Made by a program: the position numbers and the translations under genes. The notes beneath the pieces are model-generated. The model was given only the letters and a program-made list of their open reading frames with translations. It did no database searches and had not been told where the DNA came from. DNA of 64,000 nucleotides from Stenogyne calaminthoides (Eukaryota; Streptophyta; Magnoliopsida; Lamiales; Lamiaceae), in contig JBBCBC010000002.1 in assembly GCA_037126765.1 (NCBI GenBank), forward strand, positions 15,655,853 to 15,719,852. Direction: 5' to 3'. Below, piece after piece: positions 35,448-47,864 of the stretch. How positions within the stretch are numbered: position 1 is the stretch's first letter; each line of letters opens with the position of its first letter.

Positions 35448-38400
35448 ATAGTACCCATACATATTATCTGTTGGGAAAAACGATTAAAAAATCACACAAG
35501 GGTTGCGATGGAGAAAAATATTATAATACTATACGGTGGGTCAGTTTTAGAGGGACGACGAAGCTGTGAGACATGTAGAGGACTTCAAGACATTTCCGAA
35601 ACATGGTTATAAAAGGAAAACAGACACCCGAGTCAAAAGTTATGGCCAAAACAGTTTTCACCATCCAATGGCCAAAACCCCAATTGCCGTTTCCAAATCC
35701 TCCATCCGACATCGCTCATCCTTGCGATCAAAATTATAGCAAGAACAAGCAAAACCCTACTACAGTTATAATGAAAAAAAATGCCTATACTACCCACACA
35801 TATTATCTGTTGGGAAAAACGATTACAAAATCACACAAGGGTTGCGATAGAGAAAAATATTATAATATTATCCGGTGGGTCAGTTTTAGAGTGACGACGA
35901 AGATATGAGACATGTAGAGGACTTCAAAACGTATCCGAAACATGGTTATAAAAGGAAAACAGATTCCCGAGTCAAAAGTTATGGCCAAAACAGATTTCAC
36001 CATCCAATGGCCAAAACCCAAATCGCCGTTTCCAGATCTTCCATCCGACATCGCAAATCCTTGCGATCAAAATTATAGCAAGAACAAGCAAAACCCTACT
36101 ACAATTATAATGAAAAAAATGCCTATATTACCCACACATATTATCTGTTGGGAAAAACGATTACAAAATCACACAAGGGTTGCGATAGAGAAAAACATTA
36201 TAATACTATCCTGTGGGTAAGTTTTAGAGGGACGATGAAGCTTTGAGACATGTAGAGGACTTCAATACATTTTCGAAACATGGTTATAAGAGGAAAACGG
36301 ACACCCGAGTCAAAAGTTATGGCCAAAATAGTTTTCACCATCCAATGGCCAAAACCCCAATCGCCGTTTACAGATCCTCCATCCGACATCGCTCATCCTT
36401 GCGATCAAAATTACAGCAAGAACAAGCAAAACCCTACTAAAGTAATAATGAAAAAAATTCCTATTCTACCCAAACATATTATCTGTTGGGAAAATGGATT
36501 ACAAAATCACACAAGGGTTGCGATAGATGAAAATATTATAATACTATCCGGTGGGTCAGTTTTAGAGGGACGACGAATATATGAGACAAGTAGAGGACTT
36601 CAAAAAGTATCCGAAACATGGTTATAAAAGGAAAACAGACACCCGAGTCAAAAGTTATGGCCAAAACAGTTTTCACCATCCAATGGCCAAAACCCAAATC
36701 GCCGTTTCCTGATCCTCCATCCGACATCGCTTATCCTTGCGATCAAAATTACAACAAGAACAAGGTAAACCCTACTACAGTTATCTATGAAAAAAAATGC
36801 CTATAGTACCCACACATATTATCTGTTGGGAAAAACGATTACAAAATCACAAAAGGATTTTGATAGAGAAAAATATTATAATACTATCCGGTGGGTAAGT
36901 TTTAGAGGGACTGCAAAGCTGTGAAACATGTAGAGGACTTCAAGATGTTTCCGAAACATGGTTATAAAAGGAAAACGGACACCCGAGACAAAAGTTATGG
37001 CCAAAACAGTTTTCACCATTCAATGGCCAAAACCCAAATCGCCGTTTCCAGATCCTCCATCCGATAACGCTCATCCTTGCGATCAAAATTATAACAAGAA
37101 CAAGCATAACCCTACTACATTTATCTACGAAAAAAATGACTATACTACCCACACATATTATCTGATGGGGAAAATGATTACAAAATTACACAAGGATTGA
37201 GATTTAGAAAAATATTATAATACTATCTGGTGGGTAAGTTTTAGAGGGACGACGAAGTTGTGAGACATGTAGAGGACTTCAAGATGTTTCCGAAATTGGG
37301 TTATAAAAGGAAAACGGACACCCGAGTCAAAAGTTATGGCCAAAACCCCAATCGCCGTTTCCAAATCCTCCATCCGACATCGCTCAAACTTGCGATCAAA
37401 ATTACAACAAGAACAAGAAAAACCCTACTACAGTTATCTATGAAAAAATGCCTATACTACCCACACATATTATCTGTTGGGAAAAACGATTACATAATCA
37501 CACAAGGGTTGCGATAGAGAAAAATATTATAATACTATCCTGTGGGTTAGTTTTAGAGGGACGACGAAGCTTTGAGACATGTAGAGGACTTCAAGACATT
37601 TTCGAAACATGGTTATAAGAGGAAAACTGACACCCGAGTCAAAAGTTATGGCCAAAATAGTTTTCACCATTCAATGGCCAAAACCCCAATCGCCGTTTAC
37701 AGATCCTCCATCCGACATCGCTCATCCTTGCGATCAAAATTACAGCAAGAACAAGCAAAACCCTACTACAGTAATAATGAAAAAAATGCCTATACTACCC
37801 ACACATATTATCTGTTGGGAAAAACGATTACAAAATCACACAAGGGTTGCGATAGATGAAAATATTATATCTTTATCTGGTGGGTCGGGTTTTTAGAGGG
37901 ACGATTTAAAATATGAGACATGTAGAGGACTTCAAAACGTATCTGAAACACGGTTATAAAAGGAGAACAGACACCCGAGTCTAAAGTTATGGCCAAAACA
38001 CATTTCACCATCCAATGGCCAAAAACCCAATCGCCGTTTCCCGATCCTCCATCCGACATCGCTTATCCATGCGATCAAAATTACAACAAGAACAAGCTAA
38101 ACCCTACTACAGTTATCTATGAAAAAAAATGCCTATAGTACCCACACATATTAGCTGTTGGGAAAAACGATTACAAAATTACACAAGGATTTTGATAGAG
38201 AAAAATATTATAATACTATCCGGTGGGTAAGTTTTAGAGGGACTGCAAAGCTGTGAAACATGTAGAGGACTTCAAGATGTTTCCGAAACATGGTTATAAA
38301 AGGAAAACGGACACCCGAGACAAAAGTTATGGCCAAAACAGTTTTCACCATCCAATGGCCAAAACCCAAATCGCCGTTTCCAGATCCTCCATCCGATAAC

Positions 38401-39018
38401 GCTCATCCTTGCGATCAAAATTATAACAAGAACAAGCATAACCCTACTACATTTATCTACGAAAAAAAAGCCTATACTACCCACACATATTATCTGATGG
38501 GGAAAATGATTACAAAATCATACAAGGGTTGAGATTTAGAAAAATATTATAATACTATCCGGTGGGTAAGTTTTAGAGGGACGACGAAGCTGTGAGATAT
38601 GTAGAGGACTTCAAGATGTTTCCGAAATATGGTTATAAAAGGAAAACGGACACCCAAGTCAAAAGTTATGGCCAAAACCCCAATAGCATTTTCCAGATCC
38701 TCCATCCGACATCGCTCATCCTTACGATCAAAATTACAACAAGAACAAGCAAAACCCCACCCTACTACAGTTATCTATGAAAAATATGCCTATACTACCC
38801 ACACATATTATCTGTTGGGAAAAACGATTACAAAATCACACAAGGGTTGCGATAGAGAAAAGTATTATAATACTATCCAGTGGGTCAGTTTTAGAGGGAC
38901 GCCGAAGGTGTGAGACATTTAGAGGACTTCAAGACATTTCCGAAACATGGTTATAAGAGGAAAACGGACACCCGAGTCAAAAGTTATGGCCAAAACAGTT
39001 TTTACCATCCAATGTTCA
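35448..39018 (+). repeat. Satellite array, block 3
   Basis: About ten to eleven monomers between the two complete retrotransposons, same orientation and phase as the other blocks. Monomers near 35750, 36080, 36420 and 37745 have TATAGCAAGAACAAG or ACAGCAAGAACAAG and lack the usual TCTATG before the A-run, a variant shared with 25615 and 25955 on the far side of the Copia element. The block ends in GTTCA, the target of the next element. Confidence 0.96.
36242..38902 (+). repeat. Higher-order repeat, four-monomer unit (about 1330 bp), two copies
   Basis: Four monomers recur in the same order: markers at 36242 and 37571 (1329 apart), 36581 and 37913 (1332 apart), and 36921 and 38253 (1332 apart). 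The last marker is GTGAAACATGTAGAGGACTT preceded by GACTGCAAAGCT, unique to these two places in the window. Each unit includes one short monomer of the 26-bp-deletion subtype. Confidence 0.88.
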
Positions 39019-40550
39019 TGTAGGTCCCGAACGGGTTAAGTAAGGGCAGAAGTCTTGAGGGGAGGGGTGAATAGACTTCTGAAAAACTTTTCGCGGATCG
39101 GTGGAAAGCAGATATGCCGATCGAGCGCGAAAGTGAATCGGTTCGATAACCAACTTATGAACGCCGGTAAGGCGTGATCGGTTCGGTAACTATCGATTAA
39201 TCGACAAAGCGGAAGCTTAAGTTTTACCCGTGAAAAACCGGTTTGTATAAATCAGATTCCAAGTTTTATCTTTTTAATCGATGTCGAATCAAACCGATCG
39301 GATCGAAGCTTGTCATTTCGATCTTAACTTAGAATGTATGCGCTTTAAGATTGTGCGATGTGAGAGCAGTTAATCAAAGCAGTAAAGGCACACAAGATTT
39401 ATAGTGGTTCGGACAAACAAGTCCTACGTCCACTCTTCCCTTTCACAAGGGGCACCAACTTAACCGACTTAACCGACTGAACTTAGATTAGTGTGTTAGT
39501 CCAACACAGTACACCAACAGATGTTTTAAGAGTTCTCACTCAACCGATCCCGTAAATCAAGATTAGAAACCCTAGATCGAATCTTGCTAAACAACTTATC
39601 CTAACTTGGGGGTTTGGGTAAGATTGTTGAGGTTCAACTATGAAATCTTTTTCACAGATAAGTTGTACCGATAGCTAGATGAAAAGATTTCTTGCTAAGA
39701 ACTTATGGGATGAACACAATATAAAATAAGCTTGTAGTTGTGTTCTTCGTGCGGAAAATCGACTATAGTTTGAGCTTCTTGATTATGTTGTTTGTCCAAG
39801 CATTTCCGTTTTTCACTCTGAAGTGTGATCCCATATTTATAGACCTTGAGATCAAAGAGCCGTTGGAGAGCAATTTGAATCTCAGGCTATTTTAGGTAGA
39901 GTTGCAGGCTTGATGTGACGTGCTTCAGGAACGGCATGGCTGAAAGTTTATAGCCGTTTGAGAGAGCAACATCGAATCCCGCTTGATGTCGGCTCCGTTT
40001 CATACGTGTTTCTTCCTTATTGGATGAAAGCCTTGCTTTGCAGTGTTGTTCCTCCAACTAAGGTTTGTATTCATCTTGTTCAGATCGCAGACGTATGATA
40101 AGATGAAACATCAGTTTTCATCTTATGAGCCGATCGTCGATCGAATCGATCGATCCACCGATGGAGTCTTCGCGCCGTTGACTTAGCTTCAACCGGCCGA
40201 CTCCTACCGATGTAGGTCTTCCGGTCTTATCTTCCGAAGTCATCGATCTTCTAGTATAGAGGTTTGAGCTTCATGACTTCCATTGAGTTATCGACAAGAT
40301 CGATTCGATCGATCTTTCGTTCGGTTTAGCTGCTCGCCCTCGCCGGATAATTTCTTCTGATTCTTCAGATCTGACCTTTACATATTGAGTTCCCCCTCAA
40401 TATGTGACCTATCTATTACATCAGTTTTTCTATACAATCATTATCAACTGGTCTCCTATAAAAAATGTAAACATCGATCCTAATGTGTCCATTTGGTGGT
40501 CCTATTACATGTGTTTTGGAACTTTCATCAAAACTATATATTTCCCAACA
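39019..40550 (-). repeat. 3' LTR of the SIRE-like element (1532 bp)
   Basis: On plus it starts TGTAGGTCCCG and ends ATATATTTCCCAACA. On the coding (minus) strand a TATA box, TATAAATA, is at 39834-39841. A hairpin with arms ACATATTGAG and CTCAATATGT lies at 40380-40405. Frame 40404-40619 on plus is chance. Confidence 0.93.
40380..40405. other. Conserved LTR hairpin (three copies in the window)
   Basis: Perfect 10-bp arms ACATATTGAG and CTCAATATGT around a TTCCCC loop. It is unchanged at 53220-53245 in the partner LTR and at 60213-60238 in a different, diverged LTR, followed in all three by GACCTATCT. Conservation while the flanks diverge suggests a function in RNA or DNA, such as packaging, dimerisation or factor binding; this is inference. 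Confidence 0.75.
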
Positions 40551-40564
40551 ATTTCCCCTTTTGA
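40551..40564 (-). other. Polypurine tract of the SIRE-like element
   Basis: Read on minus, CAAAAGGGGAAAT directly precedes the LTR start TGTTGGGAAATATATAG. Position and composition match the plus-strand primer and fix the element's direction. Confidence 0.8.
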
Positions 40565-41107
40565 TGAAACCAAAACACTTGAGAAACCAAGCAGGTTGAT
40601 AAGTATAGAATCGGGTTAAAGAGCAAAATCGTAAGACAAAGAGATTTTGTCTTGGGATCGGAAAAATAAACTTTTCATTAGATATGATGATTACATGTTA
40701 CATCGAGAAAAGTTTGAATTTAAAAGCGGTGATCCCTAGACGCGTTTTCGAATCTTCACTCCTTGGGCTTGTATCCTTCGGCATTTCTCTTTGGTCTTGT
40801 GGAATGTTGAAAAATCGATAGAGTTTCCATTTGACATCGATTGTCCGCACTTGATCGATTATCGTGATTTGCTCAAGATGTCAAAGTAGAATCTCTCAAA
40901 TGCCATCTGTCAAATGAGCCATCCTTCTTTTTGAGTATATTAACGAGATCATACTCTTGGCGAGATATCTTTACATTTATAAGCTTGGCCTCATTTTCCA
41001 GATACTTCAGAAAGTCTGGATATTTATTCTGTAACCAGTTGAGGAACTCATCATCTGGTGATTCTTCTTTTGGAACAAGATCAAGGACAAAGGCATCAAG
41101 AAGCCAT
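40565..41107 (-). other. 3' untranslated stretch of the SIRE-like element
   Basis: About 540 bp between the polypurine tract and the last recognisable coding fragment. No frame of note was seen on the minus strand, and the plus frame at 40931-41143 is antisense to the extra ORF region. Confidence 0.5.
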
Positions 41108-43690
41108 TCACTTCGATCTTATTCCATTCCTCAAACCTCTTAGCGTGTGCAAAGATTTTTTGGTATAATCTCGCCGACTCTTTTGGCGGTAACCGAGGTT
41201 TGGTGCAGATTTTCCAGTAAATCCTTTCTTAGCCCTTGATTTGAACTTCTGTTTCAACCCTTCTGCTTGTGCCCGTTTTTCTGTCCTTCTTTCTTCTTCA
41301 ATCATCTGCTCTTTGGACAATTTTGACTAGCTCTTATCACCAGATGTCGACTAATTTGTGCTTTGGTGACTTTTCCGGTGCGAGTAAATGGTCAGATTTT
41401 GATGTCCCAAAGAATGACCTTTCTTGCAATTGAGCTTTGTCCATGGGCCTTGTCTTCGATGTGTCGGTTGGTTTCTCGAGATCCTTCCCCCTTTTTTGGG
41501 CGATTGAGGTGGGAAGTCGAGACCCAAAGTTGGATCGACAATACGATTTAGATCATTAGCGAGATAAACTCAAGATTGAGTCACGATTTTGAGCAGTTGT
41601 GTCAGTTCTTTCTTGGCAGTTTCCATTGTAGCAGAGAGTGTCCAAATCATTTTGTCAAATTTCTCTTCTGATAACTCGAGCCTTTTTCTCGATGGCGTCG
41701 AAAAAAGAAGATTGATTTTGATCCACCTGTTCAAACTTGTCATCAAGCGATTTTGTAAGCTCATTAGATATGGTGGTCATAGATTGGGAGGCGATCTCCG
41801 ATTGCTTGATTTGTTTGAGATCGATTTGTCTCGATCGATTATCACTCCCTCAATCTCTTTTTTTCGGAGATCTTTGAGACAAGATCTCGATCTCTGAAGT
41901 TGATCGGTGGTGATTTGAGATGTAGGAATTGGATCCATCACTTGATCAGTTCGATTGTTTGTGCCTCCGGTGGTTGGTCGTGAACTGCAACACTGGGTTC
42001 CACTTTCATCGGGACTCCGGCATTCACCATTTTGTTGTTTTACGGAGCTTCTTGGCGATCTCGGCTTCTCTTCTTAGGCAATTCCAACTTCTCGTGGATC
42101 GAGCTTTCCACAGATTTATCGGATATGAGCTCACGGTGATCCATCACTGAGACTTCCTCATATCGAAGTCAAAATCTGCGAACTCATCCGCACCACCCAT
42201 CTGTTCAACAAGTAAGATAAGATCGAGAAGCTTTTTAATCGAGATCTCTCCGGTGAGGATCTCCATGACTTCTTCTCTTATAGCGGGATGGGCGCACTGG
42301 TTGTGGATACATCTCATCAATCTCTCGTTCAATTCTTAGTCCGACCATTTTTCCAGGTGATGGTCTTTGTTGATCTGGATCTGAGGAATGATCTGTCCAG
42401 AATTGGATGAGATGTGGAAGCTTCGTTGTTGTGCTTGAGTCGGCGGAAGTTATGCGATTGGTTCGACTGCAGTGGTTTCTGGCCAGAGTGGCGGTTAATA
42501 TCCGGGTTCAGTTCATGATAAGGTGTGAACTAGCAGTAAGAGACATGCTCTGCGACCTTTAGTCCGGCGGTGAATGTCCTTTGAGGTTGAGGAGAAGTAG
42601 ATTTATCGACTTGTGCTTCTACCTCAGATCGTTTCGCGCGAGCCCTCGGGTTGAGAAGCTTGCCTGTCGATTTCGTTTTTGTTGCGCAATAGCATGGCGG
42701 GCGCTTTTTTCTTCTTCTCGACTCATCTTCTAGTGCTAGAGTCGGTAGGTTGCTTTGCTTCTTTCTTTGGCCTCTTCTCCCGGCCTTCACGATTTTTCGT
42801 TTTTTTTTTACGTGGAGCAACTGGTGTGGATGAGGCGGCTTCTTCTTTCTTTCCTTTCTTGAGTTTTTGTTGGAGTGGGCTGTCATGTCATCGTCTCGTG
42901 GCCCATATATAACTGAAGTTGATGAGAGGAAGGCATTGTAGGACTTCAAATCCATTCTCGATTCCATTCGGTAGCTTGGCGGTTTGTCTTTCAATATAAG
43001 CGCAACCTTGTTGAGATTACGACTCTCTTTTTCGGAAAAGACCTTTTGGATTCATTGACTCCAAATTTTTTTCGTGTTCTTGGAGCAAGATGGCTTTTCG
43101 AAGCCGTGCCAATTGATGTTCCGAGCCCCATCAATTATTCTTTGCCATCTTTGTACATTTTGGTGATGTGAGAGCATCTGGGCTAAATGAGATTCCCATG
43201 ATCGTTCTTGATAGAATGTCAAACAATGATCTGTACTTTCTTTTGAGCATTGGCCCCGATGAATCGGGTGTCTCGATGTTTGTCGCCTCTCTTAAGAGCT
43301 CCTCTCGATTTCTTCATCCTCATTCTCCCCTGTAGTGTGCGGGTGAGATTTCCGCCCTTTGGCAAAGTCCGACAGACGAGTGATGTGCGATTTGTCGACC
43401 GATTTCATCTCCGTTATTTATCGACATCGGTTCGTCTCCCGGTTTTTCAGATCCACACTCAAATTCCGCAAGAATTGAAGTGCTTATCTTCGCATCACCG
43501 GATTGGATGGAGCGAGCAATATGTTTCGATCCGATTTCTTGAAATTTGTTCCACCTCCATGGATTCGTAATCCTCGGTGGTTCCAAACCGAACGAACTTA
43601 TCCTCAAAGATCTTCGTTGCGATTCCGATAATTGCACATGATCTTTCCAAGTCCATGAGTGGCCATCTACAGTGAGATAGACTCATTAAA
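41108..43690 (-). pseudogene. Extra ORF downstream of pol (fragmented, unknown function)
   Basis: Minus-strand fragments in several frames appear to derive from one long protein. Order from its N-terminus: 43686-43495 with KIFEDKFVRFGTTEDYESM; 43637-43320; 42994-42530, rich in Lys and Arg with KKPPHPHQLLHVKKKRKIV; 42332-42144, acidic near its end with GADEFADFDFDM; 41764-41570 with a heptad-like SRKRLELSEEKFDKMIW; and 41320-41108, very basic. SIRE-type elements often carry a third ORF here, sometimes called env-like. The basic middle and coiled-coil-like C-terminal part fit that. From memory, large hypothetical protein families in some asterid genomes look similar; I could not check this. No membrane segment was identified. 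Numerous frameshifts mean it is not functional as written. Confidence 0.55.
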
Positions 43691-43934
43691 TTTGTGCATA
43701 ATCAATATCAATATCATTCCGCTGAAAACAAAAGGCAATGAAGCATAAATTTAAAAACAACTTTTGAAAACAATGTTTTTTAACGGAAAGAAAGATTCAT
43801 CATTAAGCTTAAAAGAAAATATTACCGATTCAAATTTTCAGAGAAGATTTTTGAAACGTAGAGTAAAATTTGAAGTTTTTCAATGAGAGTAATGCAAGTT
43901 TGTGAAGCGTAAAAACTCGTAAGGTTTGATGAAT

Positions 43935-43942
43935 CTTATATA
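43935..43942 (-). promoter_or_regulatory. Possible internal TATA box ahead of the extra ORF
   Basis: On minus the sequence reads CCCCTCTATATAAGATTC, a good plant TATA context, about 250 bp upstream of the extra ORF fragments. Downstream, a T-rich stretch ends in TTTTGTTTTCAG near 43720, which resembles a 3' splice site, close to the first Met codons. Together they suggest that the extra ORF may be transcribed on its own, with a 5' intron. No transcript data are available. Confidence 0.4.
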
Positions 43943-43949
43943 GAGGGGA

Positions 43950-45870
43950 GGGTACAATAAGACAAGATTTTGAAGATCAATCGTTTTGAAAAGATTATAC
44001 GCTCCAGATTTAGCGGTTTTGATCGTAGGGTTGGGAAAACGACGCACACAAAACTTTTGGATTTAAAAAGCACGATCAAGTAAAGTTAATACATGTACCC
44101 CACGTCCGCATTAAATGATTTTGCAGAGTACACGCCACAAGGATAGTGGGTACAAGAAGGGCAAATAATATCGATACGATCCGATAATTAAATTAAGAAC
44201 AAGAGAAAGAGAGATGTGATCCGGTTGTGATGTTGTTATAAATCAATATTACTTGTCAATGTTGATTCCACTTGTTGATCTTAATCATTTCTGCCTAAGC
44301 CTTAAGAAATTTCCCAACCGATCCTTTTAACCGATCTTCTCCAACAGATCCGATTTGTTGAAACTTGGGCTTAGCCGATCTTTCCTTGAAACGCGTCGAT
44401 TTCCTTTTGATCCTCCTTGATGGGTTGAAGTTCCCCCTTCAACCGATATTTTTTACTTATAGACCGATATATCCGATTTATTGGAGTTTCAAGCTTCGTG
44501 AGATCTCTCTCATCCGATCATGCTTGTAAGTAATCGATTTTGGTTGACCTCATCGATTCTTTTTCAGATTAAGCCAATTCTTGGGATAAGTGTTACCGCC
44601 AAAACTTAGTCTAGAGTAGTAGCTTCTATTCCCTAAGTAGGCGTGATTGACATGCGTAAATATAAATCGAATCTCTCGATATGTCAATCAACCGTAAATT
44701 TATCCAATTATCGGTCGCGTGATTTCTTTTGTCCTTTTGATGCAAATTTCTCGGATAGGCTTTTTGAAATGAGAATTGCATTTGCATCCTTGCTTGGCCT
44801 CTATAAATTGGACCAATGTTTTACACAACATCACCCATTCACCATACTTATCTTCTTTGTAAGAATCATGTATCTTGGTGAACCCTTGTTTCAGGTGAGA
44901 CTTAGGCAAACACTTTTACACCCTTTTATATGGTTTCATCTTCTCAAATCAACCCTTTGATCCCTTATTGTTGTTTTCTTCATCATCTTCGATTTCACAT
45001 ACGATTCTCGGAAAGCTTCTCTACCACCGTATGGCGGATCTCTTTATTTTGTCGAGAAGACACTTCTCCTAACCGTATGCACCTTGTGTGTCTATCCGGA
45101 TGACGTAATTGTAACCATCGAGACTTAGTCGGTATAAAATATATCGAAAGACATGTGCCCATGAGATCGATGACCAACTCTTTGGCACACGTGCTCCATT
45201 TAACTGTTGGAGAGCCCTACTACTCCTCCTTTTTTAGGGCTCGTGCTTAAGAATCCTATCAAGGCCTCTGTCGCTCCGTTTTTCTTGATCTTGACTTTTT
45301 ATGACCGCCTTTGGGATTCTTTTTTAAAGCCTCTCTCACCCCCTTGTTAAGTGGGGGAAAATGAGAGTTTAAAATCTCTCTCTTTCCTTCACTTACGGGG
45401 GTTGGGATGAGGGTTTAGGGTTCTAGGTTTAGGATTTTGGTTAACATTTATGTAATCGACCTCTAAAGGTCTTCTTTGTACTTGTAACTCGTAATGTAAC
45501 CTCACCTTCGGTTTTTATCAATGAAAAGTTCATTATTTCATTTTGTTGTGTAAATTCACCTTTCTTTTATGCGATTGATAGCTTCTTAATCTCGAATCTT
45601 GCTTGTTGAATATCGCCTAAAACGAATCACAAAGAAATACTATAACCAAATTTGATTTAATCAGATAATCCTTTAAACCGAAAGCATTTACCTTAAATCG
45701 ATAAACCTTGAATCGATCGGTTCCTTTTAAACCGATAGACTTTAAATCGATAAACTAAAAATCGATCGGTTCCTTTGGATCCGGTAAGCGTGTATGTCCG
45801 ATCGATTTTTGCTTATCGATCTCTTGAGATCGTTAAGATACCAAACTCAATCGATTTCTCTCGATCCGGG
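43950..45870 (-). other. Region between pol and the extra ORF of the SIRE-like element
   Basis: About 1.9 kb with no firmly recognised gene. A minus frame at 44909-44700 looks protein-like (LKQGFTKIHDSYKEDKYGEW) but has no recognised family. Near 45333-45367 an imperfect hairpin has arms CTCTCA...TGAGAG and CCCCC...GGGGG. GGGTTTAGGG near 45411 resembles the plant telomere repeat but is only about two imperfect units long. Confidence 0.4.
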
Positions 45871-47470
45871 TTAGTCTCTTAACCGCCTAGTTCTCGAGAG
45901 CATTCCATCAAACATTTTCGGTGACATTTCTCCAAGATCTAGAAGTCCTAGCTCATTGCATAAGTCTCGAATCGATCTCGGCCCTAGTGGCTTGGTTAGA
46001 ATATCACCTACAGATATCAAGATGAATCTTTTCCATTTCGATATTCTTCTTTTCAACGTGATCTCTTATGAAGTGGTGTCGACATCTACATGCTTGCATC
46101 TTGTATGTAGAATCGGATTACGAGTGATTGCATAAAGACTATTATTTGTCACGAGAATATAGGTACGTTCTTAGCTACAATGTTGTAATCCTCACCGCCG
46201 ACCGAGCGAAGCGATTGGGAACAACAAACTTCCTCGCAGACCATATAATGCCTTCAGTTGTTGATGTCAGAATCGATGTCTCCGCTTTTTGAAAACCACG
46301 AGATCGGTTTACTTCCTAAGAACCGACATGTTCTCGAGGTTGATTTTTTACGTCGATCTTGCAACCTCCATAATCGTAATCGAGAATACCCACTAAGCTC
46401 TAGATTATCATCGATGGGTAGAATAAACCAAGGTTTATTGTTCCTTCAGATACTTAAGAATCATTATCTGCTTTCTAGGTGGTCGACCATTGGATTTGCT
46501 CGAAATCGCACATACACCCATCTGCGAAAGTGATATCCGTCTGGTTTGGCGGTCGGGTATAATAAAGATCCAATGAGAGCCCTATATTCCTTCTCGATTT
46601 GTTTTACGACCGGCCTCATCCGATCCATCTTGAATCCGGTCATCATAGGAATTTTGGCTTCCTTGCTATTTTGAATTCCAAACTTAGCCAAAATATTCCT
46701 AGTGTACTTTGCTTGGCACATGAATATCCCTTTCGAACTTTGTTTAACACGGAGACCTAGAAAGTAATTCATCGACCCATCATGGACATCTCGAATTTCC
46801 CTTGCATCAGTTTTTTTGAATCTTTCACATAGGTTCTTATTTGGAGATCCGAAGATGATGTCGCCCACGAATCCGAACCATCGTAATATCTTCTCCATCT
46901 TCTATTCAGAATAAGGTTCTATCCATCGTTCCTTTAGTGAACCCACTTTTCGATCAAGAACGGCGAGAGAGTGTATCATTTGCTCATGGGAACTGTTTGT
47001 GCCATAAAGAGCTTTTCTTAAACGATACACTTGGTTGCCTTTTTTCAAAGCCCGGAGGTTGTTCGACATAAACTTCCTCCGCTAGTACCCGCTTAAGAAA
47101 GCACTTTACGTCCATCGATACACAAAGAAAAAGAACATGGTTATAAAAAAACCGAATGGCTTCAAGGCGAGCGACGGTGCAAAGGTCTCATCGTAATCAA
47201 TTTCTTCGATTGTGAATACCCCTTAGCAAACAAGTCTTGCCTTATTTATCGTGATAACATTTTTCTCATCTCTCTTGTTCTTGAAGATCCATTTCGTGCC
47301 AATTACGTCTTGATGGCTCGGGTGCATCTACTAGTTCCCATACTTCATTTCTCTTTAACTGTTTCCGGCTCCTCCCCGCATGGCTAGAATCCGCTTTTGC
47401 GTCTTGTAATGCTTCCTCGATTGTAGTAGGTTCCTTCATAGATGAGATAAAACAATACATGGCACTTTCA
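45871..47470 (-). pseudogene. Reverse transcriptase and RNase H remnant of the SIRE-like element
   Basis: From the N-terminal side, 47460-47266 has EPTTIEEALQDAKADSS and NEVWELVDA, the start of Copia reverse transcriptase. Around 47250-46900 only broken pieces are seen. Frame 46898-46464 holds the catalytic box as FVGDIIFGS, with Gly at the first catalytic Asp (codon 46865-46863), then MNYFLGLRVKQSSKGIFMCQ, YTRNILAKFG and GSLLYPTA. Frame 46056-45871 has DILTKPLGPRSIRDLCNELG, the usual RNase H end of SIRE-type pol. Frameshifts separate these pieces. Loss of the Asp would abolish polymerase activity. Confidence 0.88.
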
Positions 47471-47864
47471 CCAACTGATGTCTAGTTTTAATTTTATCGA
47501 CGGGTCTCCAATTATCGATCGGTTGGATATTTGGTTATCCAGTCCTAATTCGATTTGGCGTCGGTTTTTGAGAACATCGTCCGCTTTTCGATAAAATCTT
47601 ATTACTAGTGATTGGGAGTGGTGCAGGTTATGGTCCACTTGATAAGAACAAGTCTCGGTGATGTTGGAATCATCATGTGCTGATGTCTGCTCGTGAGAAA
47701 GTTCCCCCCGAACCGGATGGTTCGATTACTTTAATCTCAAATTTGAATCGACTTTTACATCGCAGTTGTTCGTACCTTAGGATCCGATTGATCCGGTGAA
47801 CCTAGATCGGAATGAAAATTGATCTGATTTCGATCCTTTATCCTTGATCGTTAGTCGATCCATT
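47471..47864 (-). other. Linker between integrase and reverse transcriptase
   Basis: About 400 bp matching in place the variable linker of SIRE-type polyproteins. No conserved domain is expected here and none was seen; frames are short. Confidence 0.5.

Noticed and set aside
41589..42150. Plus-strand frames at 41589-41897 and 41929-42150
   Set aside because: They are antisense to the extra ORF fragments of the minus-strand element and have no family match.
45411..45433. Telomere-like GGGTTTAGGG
   Set aside because: Only two or three imperfect units; too short to call an interstitial telomere repeat.
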